Assembly (NCBI GenBank): GCA_016786525.1
Contig: JAEUVW010000304.1
Span: forward strand, 1 to 26,922
Reading direction: 5' to 3'
Source of the DNA: Chitinophagaceae bacterium
GTDB lineage: Bacteria > Bacteroidota > Bacteroidia > Chitinophagales > Chitinophagaceae
DNA length: 26,922 nucleotides
Shown piece by piece: positions 15,015 through 22,894 of the stretch (positions are counted from its first letter, which is position 1; every line of letters begins with the position of its first letter). Under the pieces are notes generated by a model. It saw only the letters and a list, made by a program, of their open reading frames with translations, had not been told where the DNA came from and ran no database searches. Made by a program: the position numbers and the translations under genes.

Positions 15015-17978
15015 ATGAAACAGGCGTATCGTAAGGCTTTCCTGCTGCTGGTCCTGATTGCTTTTGCATCCCGGACCTGGGCGCAAAGCGGCAGTATAAA
15101 GGGCATTGTGACCGGCAGCGGTGCAGAGTTGTTGCCGGGTGTAACGATCAGGGTAGAGCAGACTTCGGTGAAGAGTGTGACCGGTATGGACGGCAGTTTC
15201 GAATTGCTGAAAGTACCTGCAGGAAAGCAAAAAATAAGATTCTCCTACATGGGGTATCAAAGCGAAACAAAAGAAGTCCTGGTCACTGATAAACAAACAG
15301 CGAACCTGGGCAGGATCAAACTGTCCGAATCGGAGCAGTTGTTCAACGAGGTGGTGGTAACCGGTGGTATGCGTAAAGGCTCGGAAGCAAAGGCCATCAA
15401 CATGATGAAGATGTCCAACAAGGTGATCACCGTATTGTCTTCGGAAGGGATCGGCAAACTGCCGGACCGCAATGCTGCGGATGCCTTGCAACGCGTGGCC
15501 GGGGTTGCAGTGCAGAAGAACAAAGGCGAAGGCAACTATGTATCGATACGCGGCACGCCGACCGACTGGACGGCAACCCTGCTGAACGGCGACCGTCTGC
15601 CTGTAGCGGATGAAGAAAACACCTCGCGCAGTTTTGATTTTGAGATCATTCCTTCCAGCCTGCTGGATTACCTGATCGTCACCCGCTCCGTCACCCCCGA
15701 TATGGAAGCCGACAACATTGGCGGCGCGGTAAACATCATTACCCAGTCTTCGGTAACAGAAAGGACCCTGAAGCTGGATGTAGGCGGCGGCTACAATACC
15801 CTGGTGCAAAAACCCATCGGCAACTTCAACTTTGTCTGGGGGGATATAACCAGGAATAAGAAATTCTCTTTCATTGCAGACGGCTCCTATTACGTTCGCA
15901 ACTATGGCGCAGATGCTACCGTAGTGGCTTATGGCACACCGTACAACCATAGCCTGGCCCGCCTGGAGCTGAAAGACTACACCGGCCTGCGCACGACGAA
16001 GGGCCTGAACATCGGCACGGATTATAAAATCACCGAGCGCTTTAAGATCGGCAGCAAGCTGATCTACAGCCAGATGCTGGACGATAAGTATCAGCAAAAG
16101 ATGAGCTACAACTGGAACGATGGTTCCGGCGCGCGCATCCGCCTGCAGAACATCCACGGACAATTGAACCGGCAGATGTACGGGGGCGAACTCAACAGCG
16201 AATGGAAACTGAATGATAAACTGAAGCTGGACGGGAAAGTGGCGACTTACTACAACCAGTTCACCTATGGTTCTGTTCCGTTCAGCGGAAAGGATAAACG
16301 AAATGGTTATTACACGGTAGAATTCATCAGCCCCCTGCTGGAGTATACCGATATGATCCAGACGGATTTCCAGGGGCAGAAGCTCACGCCGGATGCGGTC
16401 ACCAGCTACCCCTACAAACTGCTGGGCATAGACAATCCCTACGGTACCGGCGGCGACCATTACAAGAACATCCAGCCGAAGTACACGCAGATGCTGGACC
16501 CGCTGAACCCGGACATTGACCTGAGCAAACCGGTAGCGCCCAACCAGTATTACCTGAGCGGTGCCTTTACCGATCTGAATACGACCAAAGAGCGAGACCC
16601 CATTGTGGCGCAGCTGAACGGGCACTACAAGATCGGCAACAATGTAACAATCTCTGCCGGGGGCAAATACCGCATGAAAGAAGGCGAGCGCAACATCAGC
16701 ATCCACCAATGGACCATCGCGCCGGGTGTGAGCAAAATACCCCTGACCGATTTTCAAACGACGGACATGAACAGGGCAGACGAATTTTTGTCCGCGTGGA
16801 AGTCTCCCTATAAAGGTACCCTGATGCCTGCCTTTACCAGAGAGCAGTTGGGCAGCTTCGTACACCAGTATACCGACTCCCTGCAGGAGCTGCCGATGGA
16901 TACCAACAACAATGAGTACCGCAATTGGGTAGGCTCGCAATACAAATACAGGGAAGCAGTGGCCGCAGGCTACCTGATGGCGGAAGCCCGTATCGGCAAA
17001 CTGTCGCTGGTTGGCGGGCTCCGTATGGAGCATACCACCCTGCACGAAAGCTCCGATACCCTGGTGCCCAACAACGACCCGGCGTCCATTATCGGTATCA
17101 GCGCCTTGCCGGTCAGTGTAGACCGCAAGTACCTGGCTATACTGCCGGCCCTGAATGCCACTTATGCCCTGTCTCCAAACGAAAACCTGCGTGCAGCCGC
17201 ATCGCGTACCTTTCACCGCCCCAATTTTGAAGAAACCAAACCGGGCTCGGCCTTGTTTGAGCGGGAGAATTTCTTCTTTATCCAGGGTAACCCGCAGCTG
17301 AGACCTACCTACTCCATTAATGCCGACCTGATGTTTGAGCATTACTGGGGCAACAAAGGCATGTTCTCGCTGGGTGGCTATTACAAGCACATCACCGACC
17401 ATATCTTCGAAGCGGCCAGCCCGCGCAACGACCCGGCCTATGCGGGTTATGTGCAAAAGACATTCATCAATGCAAAGAAGGCTTACGTGGTGGGTGTGGA
17501 AGCCGTCATCAACAGGAGCTTCGATTTCCTGCCCGGCTTCCTGAAACGCTTCGGGGTAAATGCCAACATTACCTACTCGCACTCACAGATGGATGTGCCC
17601 GGCCGCCCGAAGCAGCAGGCCATGACCGAGCAGTCTCCCCTGCTGTACAATGTGAGCCTGTTCTACGAGCACGGGAAGATCAACACCCGCCTGGGTTTCA
17701 ATTATACCGCAGCGTACAGCCATGCCCTGAACTTGTTTACCGATGTCACCACCAACGAGCTGGTGCACAAGGATACCGACTACGACTACTATGCAGGTAA
17801 GTCCTATTCCCTGGATTACCAGTTCCTCTACCGCATCAGCAAGCATTGCAGCACCTATGCCGAGGTGAACAACATCCTCAATGCCCCCTCTTTCACCTAC
17901 ATCGGCCGCAGTGATCGCCCGGGGCGCACGGAGTTCTACCGGCAGCGGGTGATGCTGGGCGTCAAATTCAAATTATAA
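15015..17978 (+). CDS. TonB-dependent outer membrane receptor
   Basis: This is a 987-residue TonB-energised importer. A signal peptide (about residues 1-24, ending TWAQ) leads to a carboxypeptidase-regulatory-like beta-sandwich (about 27-110; SIKGIVTGSGAELLPGVTIR, then FSYMGYQ). A TonB-box-like EVVVTGG follows, then the plug (about 125-245; PDRNAADALQRVAGV, YVSIRGT, TLLNGDRLP, ADNIGGAVNIIT) and a 22-strand-type barrel to the end. The plug resembles the Xanthomonas/Caulobacter TonB receptor type. There is no SusD partner, so the cargo is probably small or delivered by another surface protein. I reject the upstream in-frame start at 14910, because it overlaps the promoter and would bury the signal peptide. 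It is the first gene of the operon, and the next gene follows after 33 bp. Confidence 0.95.
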   Translation: MKQAYRKAFLLLVLIAFASRTWAQSGSIKGIVTGSGAELLPGVTIRVEQTSVKSVTGMDGSFELLKVPAGKQKIRFSYMGYQSETKEVLVTDKQTANLGRIKLSESEQLFNEVVVTGGMRKGSEAKAINMMKMSNKVITVLSSEGIGKLPDRNAADALQRVAGVAVQKNKGEGNYVSIRGTPTDWTATLLNGDRLPVADEENTSRSFDFEIIPSSLLDYLIVTRSVTPDMEADNIGGAVNIITQSSVTERTLKLDVGGGYNTLVQKPIGNFNFVWGDITRNKKFSFIADGSYYVRNYGADATVVAYGTPYNHSLARLELKDYTGLRTTKGLNIGTDYKITERFKIGSKLIYSQMLDDKYQQKMSYNWNDGSGARIRLQNIHGQLNRQMYGGELNSEWKLNDKLKLDGKVATYYNQFTYGSVPFSGKDKRNGYYTVEFISPLLEYTDMIQTDFQGQKLTPDAVTSYPYKLLGIDNPYGTGGDHYKNIQPKYTQMLDPLNPDIDLSKPVAPNQYYLSGAFTDLNTTKERDPIVAQLNGHYKIGNNVTISAGGKYRMKEGERNISIHQWTIAPGVSKIPLTDFQTTDMNRADEFLSAWKSPYKGTLMPAFTREQLGSFVHQYTDSLQELPMDTNNNEYRNWVGSQYKYREAVAAGYLMAEARIGKLSLVGGLRMEHTTLHESSDTLVPNNDPASIIGISALPVSVDRKYLAILPALNATYALSPNENLRAAASRTFHRPNFEETKPGSALFERENFFFIQGNPQLRPTYSINADLMFEHYWGNKGMFSLGGYYKHITDHIFEAASPRNDPAYAGYVQKTFINAKKAYVVGVEAVINRSFDFLPGFLKRFGVNANITYSHSQMDVPGRPKQQAMTEQSPLLYNVSLFYEHGKINTRLGFNYTAAYSHALNLFTDVTTNELVHKDTDYDYYAGKSYSLDYQFLYRISKHCSTYAEVNNILNAPSFTYIGRSDRPGRTEFYRQRVMLGVKFKL

Positions 17979-18011
17979 ACAAACAGTTCGTAAACAATTC
18001 AATCTGAAAAA

Positions 18012-19262
18012 ATGAAAAAGTTAACTATTGCAACCCTGGTGTTGCTGGCAGCCATCACGAATATGGCCCTTGCCTCACAGAAAAGAAAAGTACTGATCAT
18101 CGGTATCGACGGCGTACGATCGGATGCCCTGCAGACCGCCAACACACCGAACATCGATGCGTTGATCGCTACAGGATTTTACACCTACGATTCCTGGCAT
18201 TGCGGCATCACCGTTTCCGGCCCTTCCTGGTCTACTATCTTTACCGGCGTCTGGTTCCCCAAGCATGGTGTGACCGACAACAGCTATGCCGGCAGTCATT
18301 TCGATGCCTACCCCTACTATGCCAAAAGGGTAAAAGAAGTAAAACCCAGCCTGTATGCCACGCAGGTGGTAGACTGGGCGCCGATGAGCACCAAAGTGAC
18401 CAACGACGGTTACGATGCCAAGATCGTACGCACGGAAAATGATTGCGCTGCTGTTGCCGCTGCCGCACAAACGCAATTGCTGAATCCAAACCTCGATGCC
18501 TTTACCCTGTACTTTGCCAAAGTCGACAATATCGGCCACAGCTCCGGCTTCAGTCCTTCCAATCCTGCCTATATGGCGGCCATCCACGAAGTGGATTCCT
18601 TTATCGGCAGGGTGATGACCACGCTGAAGTCGCGCCCCACCTATGCCAGCGAAGACTGGCTGGTGCTCATCACCACAGACCATGGAGGCAACGGTACCTC
18701 GCACGGGGGCAATTCAAATGTGGAACGCAATATCTGGTGGATCGCCAGCGGAAAGGATGTGATCTCCCGCCAGGTGATGGCCAGCGATCCCGGCAGCTAT
18801 AACATGAGCAGCAATCCCGTTGATCCGGCCAAGCTGGCTTTGGCCCCTGTACAGGCCGATATCGCAGTGACAGCCATGCACCACCTGATGTACGATGAGT
18901 CGGACCTGAGCCTGCGCCCCGAGAATAAAGCGGCCTGGAACCTGGACGGTAAATCGTGGCTGGACTCTATGAAACGCAGCAGCCCTCCGGGCACAGCCAT
19001 TGGCGAAACGAGCTTTGAGCAAGGCGTGAAGATCTACCCGAATCCGTCTACCGGCCTGTTCACCTTCTGGTTCGACGCACAAAATCAAAGTGTGGCTTAT
19101 CTGGTATTTGATGAAGCCGGACGCCTGATTAAAAGTGAGCATAACCTGAACATAGACAGTAAACTGAATATAGACCTGTCAGAACAAGCCAACGGCCGGT
19201 ATTTCATCCAGCTGCGCTGCGGCGGGCAAGTGATGACCCGCAAAGTGATCCTGAACAAATAA
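18012..19262 (+). CDS. T9SS-exported alkaline-phosphatase-superfamily phosphodiesterase (NPP-like)
   Basis: This 416-residue metallohydrolase is of the type I phosphodiesterase/nucleotide pyrophosphatase group, which also includes phosphonoacetate hydrolase PhnA. It has a signal peptide (residues 1-21). The metal and catalytic residues visible are D33 (IIGIDGVRSDAL), S69 as the probable nucleophile (TVSGPSWSTIFTG, then PKHGV), D172 and H176 (KVDNIGHSSGF), and D223 and H224 (TTDHGG); H231 is a possible third histidine. NPPs usually have threonine as nucleophile, so serine is a point to note. A T9SS sorting domain (about 345-416, from VKIYPNPSTGLFTFWF) sends it to the cell surface. It lies in the receptor operon, so it probably frees the receptor's cargo from an ester; the substrate is inferred. 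Confidence 0.9.
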   Translation: MKKLTIATLVLLAAITNMALASQKRKVLIIGIDGVRSDALQTANTPNIDALIATGFYTYDSWHCGITVSGPSWSTIFTGVWFPKHGVTDNSYAGSHFDAYPYYAKRVKEVKPSLYATQVVDWAPMSTKVTNDGYDAKIVRTENDCAAVAAAAQTQLLNPNLDAFTLYFAKVDNIGHSSGFSPSNPAYMAAIHEVDSFIGRVMTTLKSRPTYASEDWLVLITTDHGGNGTSHGGNSNVERNIWWIASGKDVISRQVMASDPGSYNMSSNPVDPAKLALAPVQADIAVTAMHHLMYDESDLSLRPENKAAWNLDGKSWLDSMKRSSPPGTAIGETSFEQGVKIYPNPSTGLFTFWFDAQNQSVAYLVFDEAGRLIKSEHNLNIDSKLNIDLSEQANGRYFIQLRCGGQVMTRKVILNK

Positions 19263-19313
19263 AATTTTCTTTCCCGACACAAACACAATAACAACAACTG
19301 ATTCAAAAAGATT

Positions 19314-20006
19314 ATGCCGATTAAACTAATTGTATTTGATATGGCCGGAACAACGGTCGAAGATGACCGGAACGTAGCGCAGACACTGGTGAATGCGATG
19401 GGTTTTTTCGGCTACGAAGCCACACTCGAAGATGCGAATGCCGTAATGGGCTATCCCAAACCGGTAGCCATACGGGCCCTGATCAGGAAATATGCACTGT
19501 CTCCCCTGGATGAAGAACTGCTTACCGCTGCTATCCACGAACAATTCGTACTGGAGATGATCGACTTTTACCGTAAGGCGTCCATACAGGAGAAAGAAGG
19601 TGCTTCCGAGACTTTTTCCATCCTGAAGCAAAAAGGTATCAAAGTGGCCATAGACACCGGTTTCTCGCGGGATATTGCCGATACGATCTTTGACCGACTG
19701 GACTGGGAGAAAGAAAAACATTTTGATGTGAGCATCACCAGCGATGAGGTGGCCAACGGGCGCCCGCATCCCGATATGATCTACAAGGCGATGGAATTGC
19801 TGCAGATCGATTCGGCCAGCGAGGTGGCCAAGGTCGGCGATACCGTTTCTGACCTGCAGGAGGGTAGCGCGGCCGGCTGCCGCTATGTGATCGGTATTAC
19901 CACCGGCGCCTATTCGGCCCAGGAACTCAGTAAAGAAAACCATACGCACCTGGTCGAAAGGCTGCGGGACGTGATTGACATTGTAGACCTGCCCCATGCC
20001 AACTGA
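19314..20006 (+). CDS. Phosphonatase-like HAD hydrolase (TIGR03351 type, PhnX relative)
   Basis: This 230-residue cytosolic HAD enzyme is the closest relative type to phosphonoacetaldehyde hydrolase PhnX, which splits a C-P bond to give phosphate and an aldehyde. Motif I is DMAGTT with nucleophile D9, and A11 stands where common HADs have aspartate, as in PhnX. The cap carries MGYPKPVAIRAL with K49 in the place of the PhnX Schiff-base lysine (Lys53). Motif II is DTGFSRD. Motif III uses arginine (NGRPHPD) instead of lysine. Motif IV is KVGDTVSDLQEG. These are the marks of the phosphonatase-like clade, whose natural substrate is proposed to differ slightly from phosphonoacetaldehyde. It starts 51 bp after the phosphodiesterase gene and overlaps the transporter gene by 11 bp. 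Confidence 0.93.
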   Translation: MPIKLIVFDMAGTTVEDDRNVAQTLVNAMGFFGYEATLEDANAVMGYPKPVAIRALIRKYALSPLDEELLTAAIHEQFVLEMIDFYRKASIQEKEGASETFSILKQKGIKVAIDTGFSRDIADTIFDRLDWEKEKHFDVSITSDEVANGRPHPDMIYKAMELLQIDSASEVAKVGDTVSDLQEGSAAGCRYVIGITTGAYSAQELSKENHTHLVERLRDVIDIVDLPHAN

Positions 20007-21288
20007 TTCATTGTTCCGTCGTTTCCTGGAAAAGCACAATGGCTGGGTTTTGTCGTTCATCGCGGGTATCGCTGCCTTCGGCACCTATTCCTGCATGTAT
20101 GCTTTCCGCAAAGCCTTCGCTGCCGGCACCTATTCGGGTGAAGCCTTCCTGGGTGTCAGCTACAAGATGTGGCTGATCATAGCACAGGTACTGGGCTATA
20201 TGCTCAGTAAGTTTATCGGCATCCGCTATGTGTCCGCTATGCGGCACGAAAACAGGAGCCGTTCCCTGCTGATCCTGATCGGTGCGGCCTGGGTCTCGTT
20301 GCTGGGCTTTGCACTGGTACCCGCCCCGTACAATATCCTGTTCCTGTTCCTGAACGGTATACCCCTGGGTATGATCTGGGGACTGGTGTTCAGTTACCTG
20401 GAAGGCCGCAAAAACACCGAGCTGATGGGTGCGATCATGTCTGTGAGCCTGGTGTTTGCCTCCGGATTTGTAAAGACCGTAGGCCGCTTCCTGCTGCAGG
20501 AATACCATGTGCAGGAATATTGGATGCCTTTCGTGACAGGCCTGGTCTTTGTGCTGCCCCTGTGCCTGTTTGTCGGCCTATTGCAACAGATACCACAACC
20601 GACAGAAGAAGATAAGGCTTTGCGTACCGAGCGGAAGCCGATGAGCCGGAAAGACCAGCAGCAGTTTATCGCACATTTCCGGCCGGGCATTATCCTCATC
20701 GTGCTGATCTACCTGCTCCTGACCATAGCCCGCGATATGCGCGACAACTTCGAGGTAGAGATCTGGTCTGACCTTGGTTTTGGCGCACAGCCCGGGATCT
20801 TTACGCGCACCGATTTCCCGATCGCGCTGTGTGTACTCGTGATGATGGCGGTATTGATCAGGGTAAAAGACAACCTGCGTGCCTTCATGCTGATCCATTA
20901 CATGATCATGAGTGGCCTGCTGATGGTGTTGCTGGCTACCCTGTTGTTCAACAAGGGCTATATAGGGGCCATCAGCTGGATGAGCTTTGCCGGTCTGGGC
21001 CTGTTTATGGCCTATATACCATACAACTGTATTTACTTCGAGCGTTTGATTGCCAGTTTCCGGTATACGAGCAATGTGGGCTTCGTGATGTATATCGCCG
21101 ATGCTACGGGTTACCTCGGAACGGTGTCCCTGCTGTTTGTCAAACAGTTTACCTCCCTGCAGGTTTCCTGGCTGCATTTCTTCAAGTCCAGCCTGGTGGC
21201 TGTAGCTATTTTAGGAATGATCGGTGTGTGGCTTTCCCTGGTCTATTTCAGGAAAAAGTACACCCGCACTTTTTCTGTTATCGTATAA
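19996..21288 (+). CDS. DUF5690-family MFS-type transporter, probable phosphonate uptake permease
   Basis: This is a 430-residue inner-membrane protein with about 12 hydrophobic segments in two halves around a polar central loop (about 195-235, QPTEEDKALRTERKPMSRKD). The start (FGTYSCMYAFRKAFAAGTYS) recalls the YAFRKPF segment of organophosphate antiporters such as GlpT, and the protein matches what I remember of the Bacteroidota DUF5690 family. No function has been shown for that family to my knowledge. Its ATG lies inside the end of the phosphonatase gene (11-bp overlap), which implies translational coupling, and the FAD oxidoreductase follows after 10 bp. That placement makes it the likely inner-membrane importer of the phosphonate, in place of an ABC system; this is inference. 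Confidence 0.88.
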   Translation: MPTDSLFRRFLEKHNGWVLSFIAGIAAFGTYSCMYAFRKAFAAGTYSGEAFLGVSYKMWLIIAQVLGYMLSKFIGIRYVSAMRHENRSRSLLILIGAAWVSLLGFALVPAPYNILFLFLNGIPLGMIWGLVFSYLEGRKNTELMGAIMSVSLVFASGFVKTVGRFLLQEYHVQEYWMPFVTGLVFVLPLCLFVGLLQQIPQPTEEDKALRTERKPMSRKDQQQFIAHFRPGIILIVLIYLLLTIARDMRDNFEVEIWSDLGFGAQPGIFTRTDFPIALCVLVMMAVLIRVKDNLRAFMLIHYMIMSGLLMVLLATLLFNKGYIGAISWMSFAGLGLFMAYIPYNCIYFERLIASFRYTSNVGFVMYIADATGYLGTVSLLFVKQFTSLQVSWLHFFKSSLVAVAILGMIGVWLSLVYFRKKYTRTFSVIV

Positions 21289-21298
21289 TAAAACAAGC

Positions 21299-22429
21299 AT
21301 GACAACAAAACAAAACGCCGTAGTTGTGGGTGCAGGCATTGTGGGTCTGGCCGCCGCCAGGGCATTAGCGGAGCGCGGGTATCGTGTCCACGTCTTTGAA
21401 AAAAATACAAAAGCAGTCGGTGCCTCCATCCGCAACTTCGGCATGGTCTGGCCCATCGGTCAGCCGGCAGGTCCGCTCTATGAACGGGCGATGCGCTCGC
21501 GGCAGATCTGGCAATCCCTGTGTGAACAGGGTAAATTCTGGCACGCCCCGGCGGGCTCCCTGCAGGTGGCGTACCGGCCGGATGAACTGCAGGTGCTGGA
21601 AGAATTTCGCGATGGGAATACCGGTAAAAGAAACTGCAGCCTGCTGACGGCAACAGAAGCCCTCAACTGTGCTCCATTACTCCGGCAGGAAGGCTTGCTG
21701 GGCGCTTTGTTCAGCCCGGACGAAATGGTGGTGAATCCCCGTGAAGCCATACAACTGCTGCCGGATCTGCTCTCGGAGCAATATGACATTACCTTTCATT
21801 TCGGCACTGCGGTAACGGGTATAGACAATGGTACGGTGTATACGGGCGGTGAACAATACCCCGCAGAGCAGGTGATCGTCTGTGGCGGCCAGGAGTTCGA
21901 ATCCCTGTACCCGGAAGTGTTCCGGCAAAGCCCGGTGACGAAATGCAAGCTGCAGATGATGCGCAGCAGCGCTTTGCCCACGCCGAAACAGGCTGAGCCT
22001 GCGATCTGCGGGGGGCTGACATTGACTCATTACAGTTCCTTTAAGGAATGTCCTTCGCTGCCGCAATTGCAGCAAAGAATTGCGCAGGAATATCCCGAAT
22101 ATGTACAATGGGGCATTCATGTAATGTGCTCGCGCAACGGGCAAAACGAATTGGTGATCGGCGACTCGCACGAATACGGGCCGGTGCATGATCCCTTCGA
22201 CAGGGCGGAGATCAACCGCCTGATCCTGGAGTATTTCAACACCTTTACAAACATCCCCGGCCTGAATATTGCACAAAGCTGGAACGGCACTTACCTGAAG
22301 ATGACACAAGGCACGGAACTGGTCGCAAAACCGGAAGAAGGAGTAACCATCGTCAACGGTTTGGGCGGGGCAGGTATGTCCCTGTCTTTCGGCTTGCTGG
22401 AAGAAGTAGTAGGAGGACTGGAACAGTAA
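21299..22429 (+). CDS. FAD-dependent oxidoreductase, TIGR03364 type (aminophosphonate oxidase candidate)
   Basis: This 376-residue flavoenzyme of the DAO (glycine/D-amino acid oxidase) fold has an N-terminal Rossmann motif, VVVGAGIVGLAAARALAERG (GxGxxG at about residues 11-16), followed by the family block SIRNFGMVWPIGQPAGPLYE. It ends with NGLGGAGMSLSFGL, the C-terminal FAD contact. The TIGR03364 family was defined by its constant pairing with the phosphonatase-like HAD, exactly as here, and was proposed to deaminate an aminophosphonate oxidatively. From memory, FAD enzymes from aminoethylphosphonate clusters oxidise N-methyl-AEP and AEP to phosphonoacetaldehyde. I start at ATG 21299, 10 bp after the transporter stop; the longer frame from 21224 would overlap that gene by 65 bp. 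It is the last gene of the operon. Confidence 0.92.
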   Translation: MTTKQNAVVVGAGIVGLAAARALAERGYRVHVFEKNTKAVGASIRNFGMVWPIGQPAGPLYERAMRSRQIWQSLCEQGKFWHAPAGSLQVAYRPDELQVLEEFRDGNTGKRNCSLLTATEALNCAPLLRQEGLLGALFSPDEMVVNPREAIQLLPDLLSEQYDITFHFGTAVTGIDNGTVYTGGEQYPAEQVIVCGGQEFESLYPEVFRQSPVTKCKLQMMRSSALPTPKQAEPAICGGLTLTHYSSFKECPSLPQLQQRIAQEYPEYVQWGIHVMCSRNGQNELVIGDSHEYGPVHDPFDRAEINRLILEYFNTFTNIPGLNIAQSWNGTYLKMTQGTELVAKPEEGVTIVNGLGGAGMSLSFGLLEEVVGGLEQ

Positions 22430-22501
22430 GGCTTAGGCTTGTTCATCTGAGGGTAAACTTGTAAGGTTTTTAAAACGGTTGCTGTCGCAATCCAATACAC
22501 A

Positions 22502-22587
22502 CTGTCATGCCGACGGCAGGAGGCATCTCTACATTAATAGGAGGCGCGTGTATAGATTCCTCACTTCACTGTGTTTCGGAATGACAG
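22502..22587. repeat. 86-bp MITE-like intergenic repeat bounded by CTGTCAT/ATGACAG
   Basis: The ends CTGTCATGCCGA (22502-22513) and TCGGAATGACAG (22576-22587) are inverted copies with one mismatch position. The same left end recurs at 22613. A short related inverted repeat lies at 5732-5763 and a related left half at 5793-5823. Confidence 0.65.
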
Positions 22588-22612
22588 CATTGTTAAGAAG
22601 TTACCCATTGGA

Positions 22613-22665
22613 TGTCATGCCGACAGCAGGAGCCTGTCCCGGCTTTAGCGGGAGCAGCTCTACGT
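22613..22665. repeat. Second, partial copy of the TGTCATGCCGAC repeat
   Basis: TGTCATGCCGACAGCAGGAG matches the left part of the 22502 unit (TGTCATGCCGACGGCAGGAG) with one difference, and both continue to a CTCTAC block. The copy here carries an insert with the small hairpin CCCGGCTTTAGCGGG. Confidence 0.6.
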
Positions 22666-22773
22666 AAAGCCTCCCCGGACATATTGCTGCGATTATATTT
22701 AGAACAGTTGCTTTCAGAACAAGCTAAGTACTTTGCAAAGAGCCATCATCGCGCCGCAGGAACGATGACGGTC

Positions 22774-22808
22774 AAACCTATAAGGTTTTCAAAAACCTTA
22801 TAGGTTTT
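22774..22808. repeat. AAACCTATAAGGTTTT palindrome (terminator-like)
   Basis: AAACCTATAAGGTTTT (22774-22789) pairs perfectly with AAAACCTTATAGGTTT (22792-22807), a 16-bp stem with almost no loop. A close relative lies at 24397-24429, on the other side of the aldehyde dehydrogenase gene. It could end transcripts from either side or be a dispersed repeat. Confidence 0.75.
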
Positions 22809-22894
22809 ATAGCTGTGCTATGAAATGATCGATTTGTGCTATCGGTCCGGGGGCTTTGTCGCTAGTATTGTATCGTTTTAAAAGCCTTACAAAT

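Larger units (their letters stand above)
22430..22894. other. Gene-free stretch with repeats between the phosphonate operon and the aldehyde dehydrogenase
   Basis: No credible gene is seen in these 465 bases; the short open frames here fall on repeats. It contains two TGTCATGCCGAC repeats (22502-22587 and 22613-22665) and a CCTATAAGG hairpin (22774-22808). No strong terminator lies directly after the FAD gene. The promoter of the aldehyde dehydrogenase gene should lie in the last about 80 bases; TAGTATTG (22863-22870) is one weak -7 candidate. Confidence 0.65.

Noticed and set aside
15012..17582. An 856-codon open frame antisense to the TonB receptor
   Set aside because: It mirrors the receptor's codon bias, starts nowhere sensible, and has no recognisable domain; the sense strand has signal peptide, plug and barrel motifs.
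17976..17995. Two TAAAC words between the receptor and phosphodiesterase genes, as an internal operator
   Set aside because: Their 15-bp spacing differs from the 21-22 bp of the real sites, the palindrome is missing, and the region is A/T-rich.
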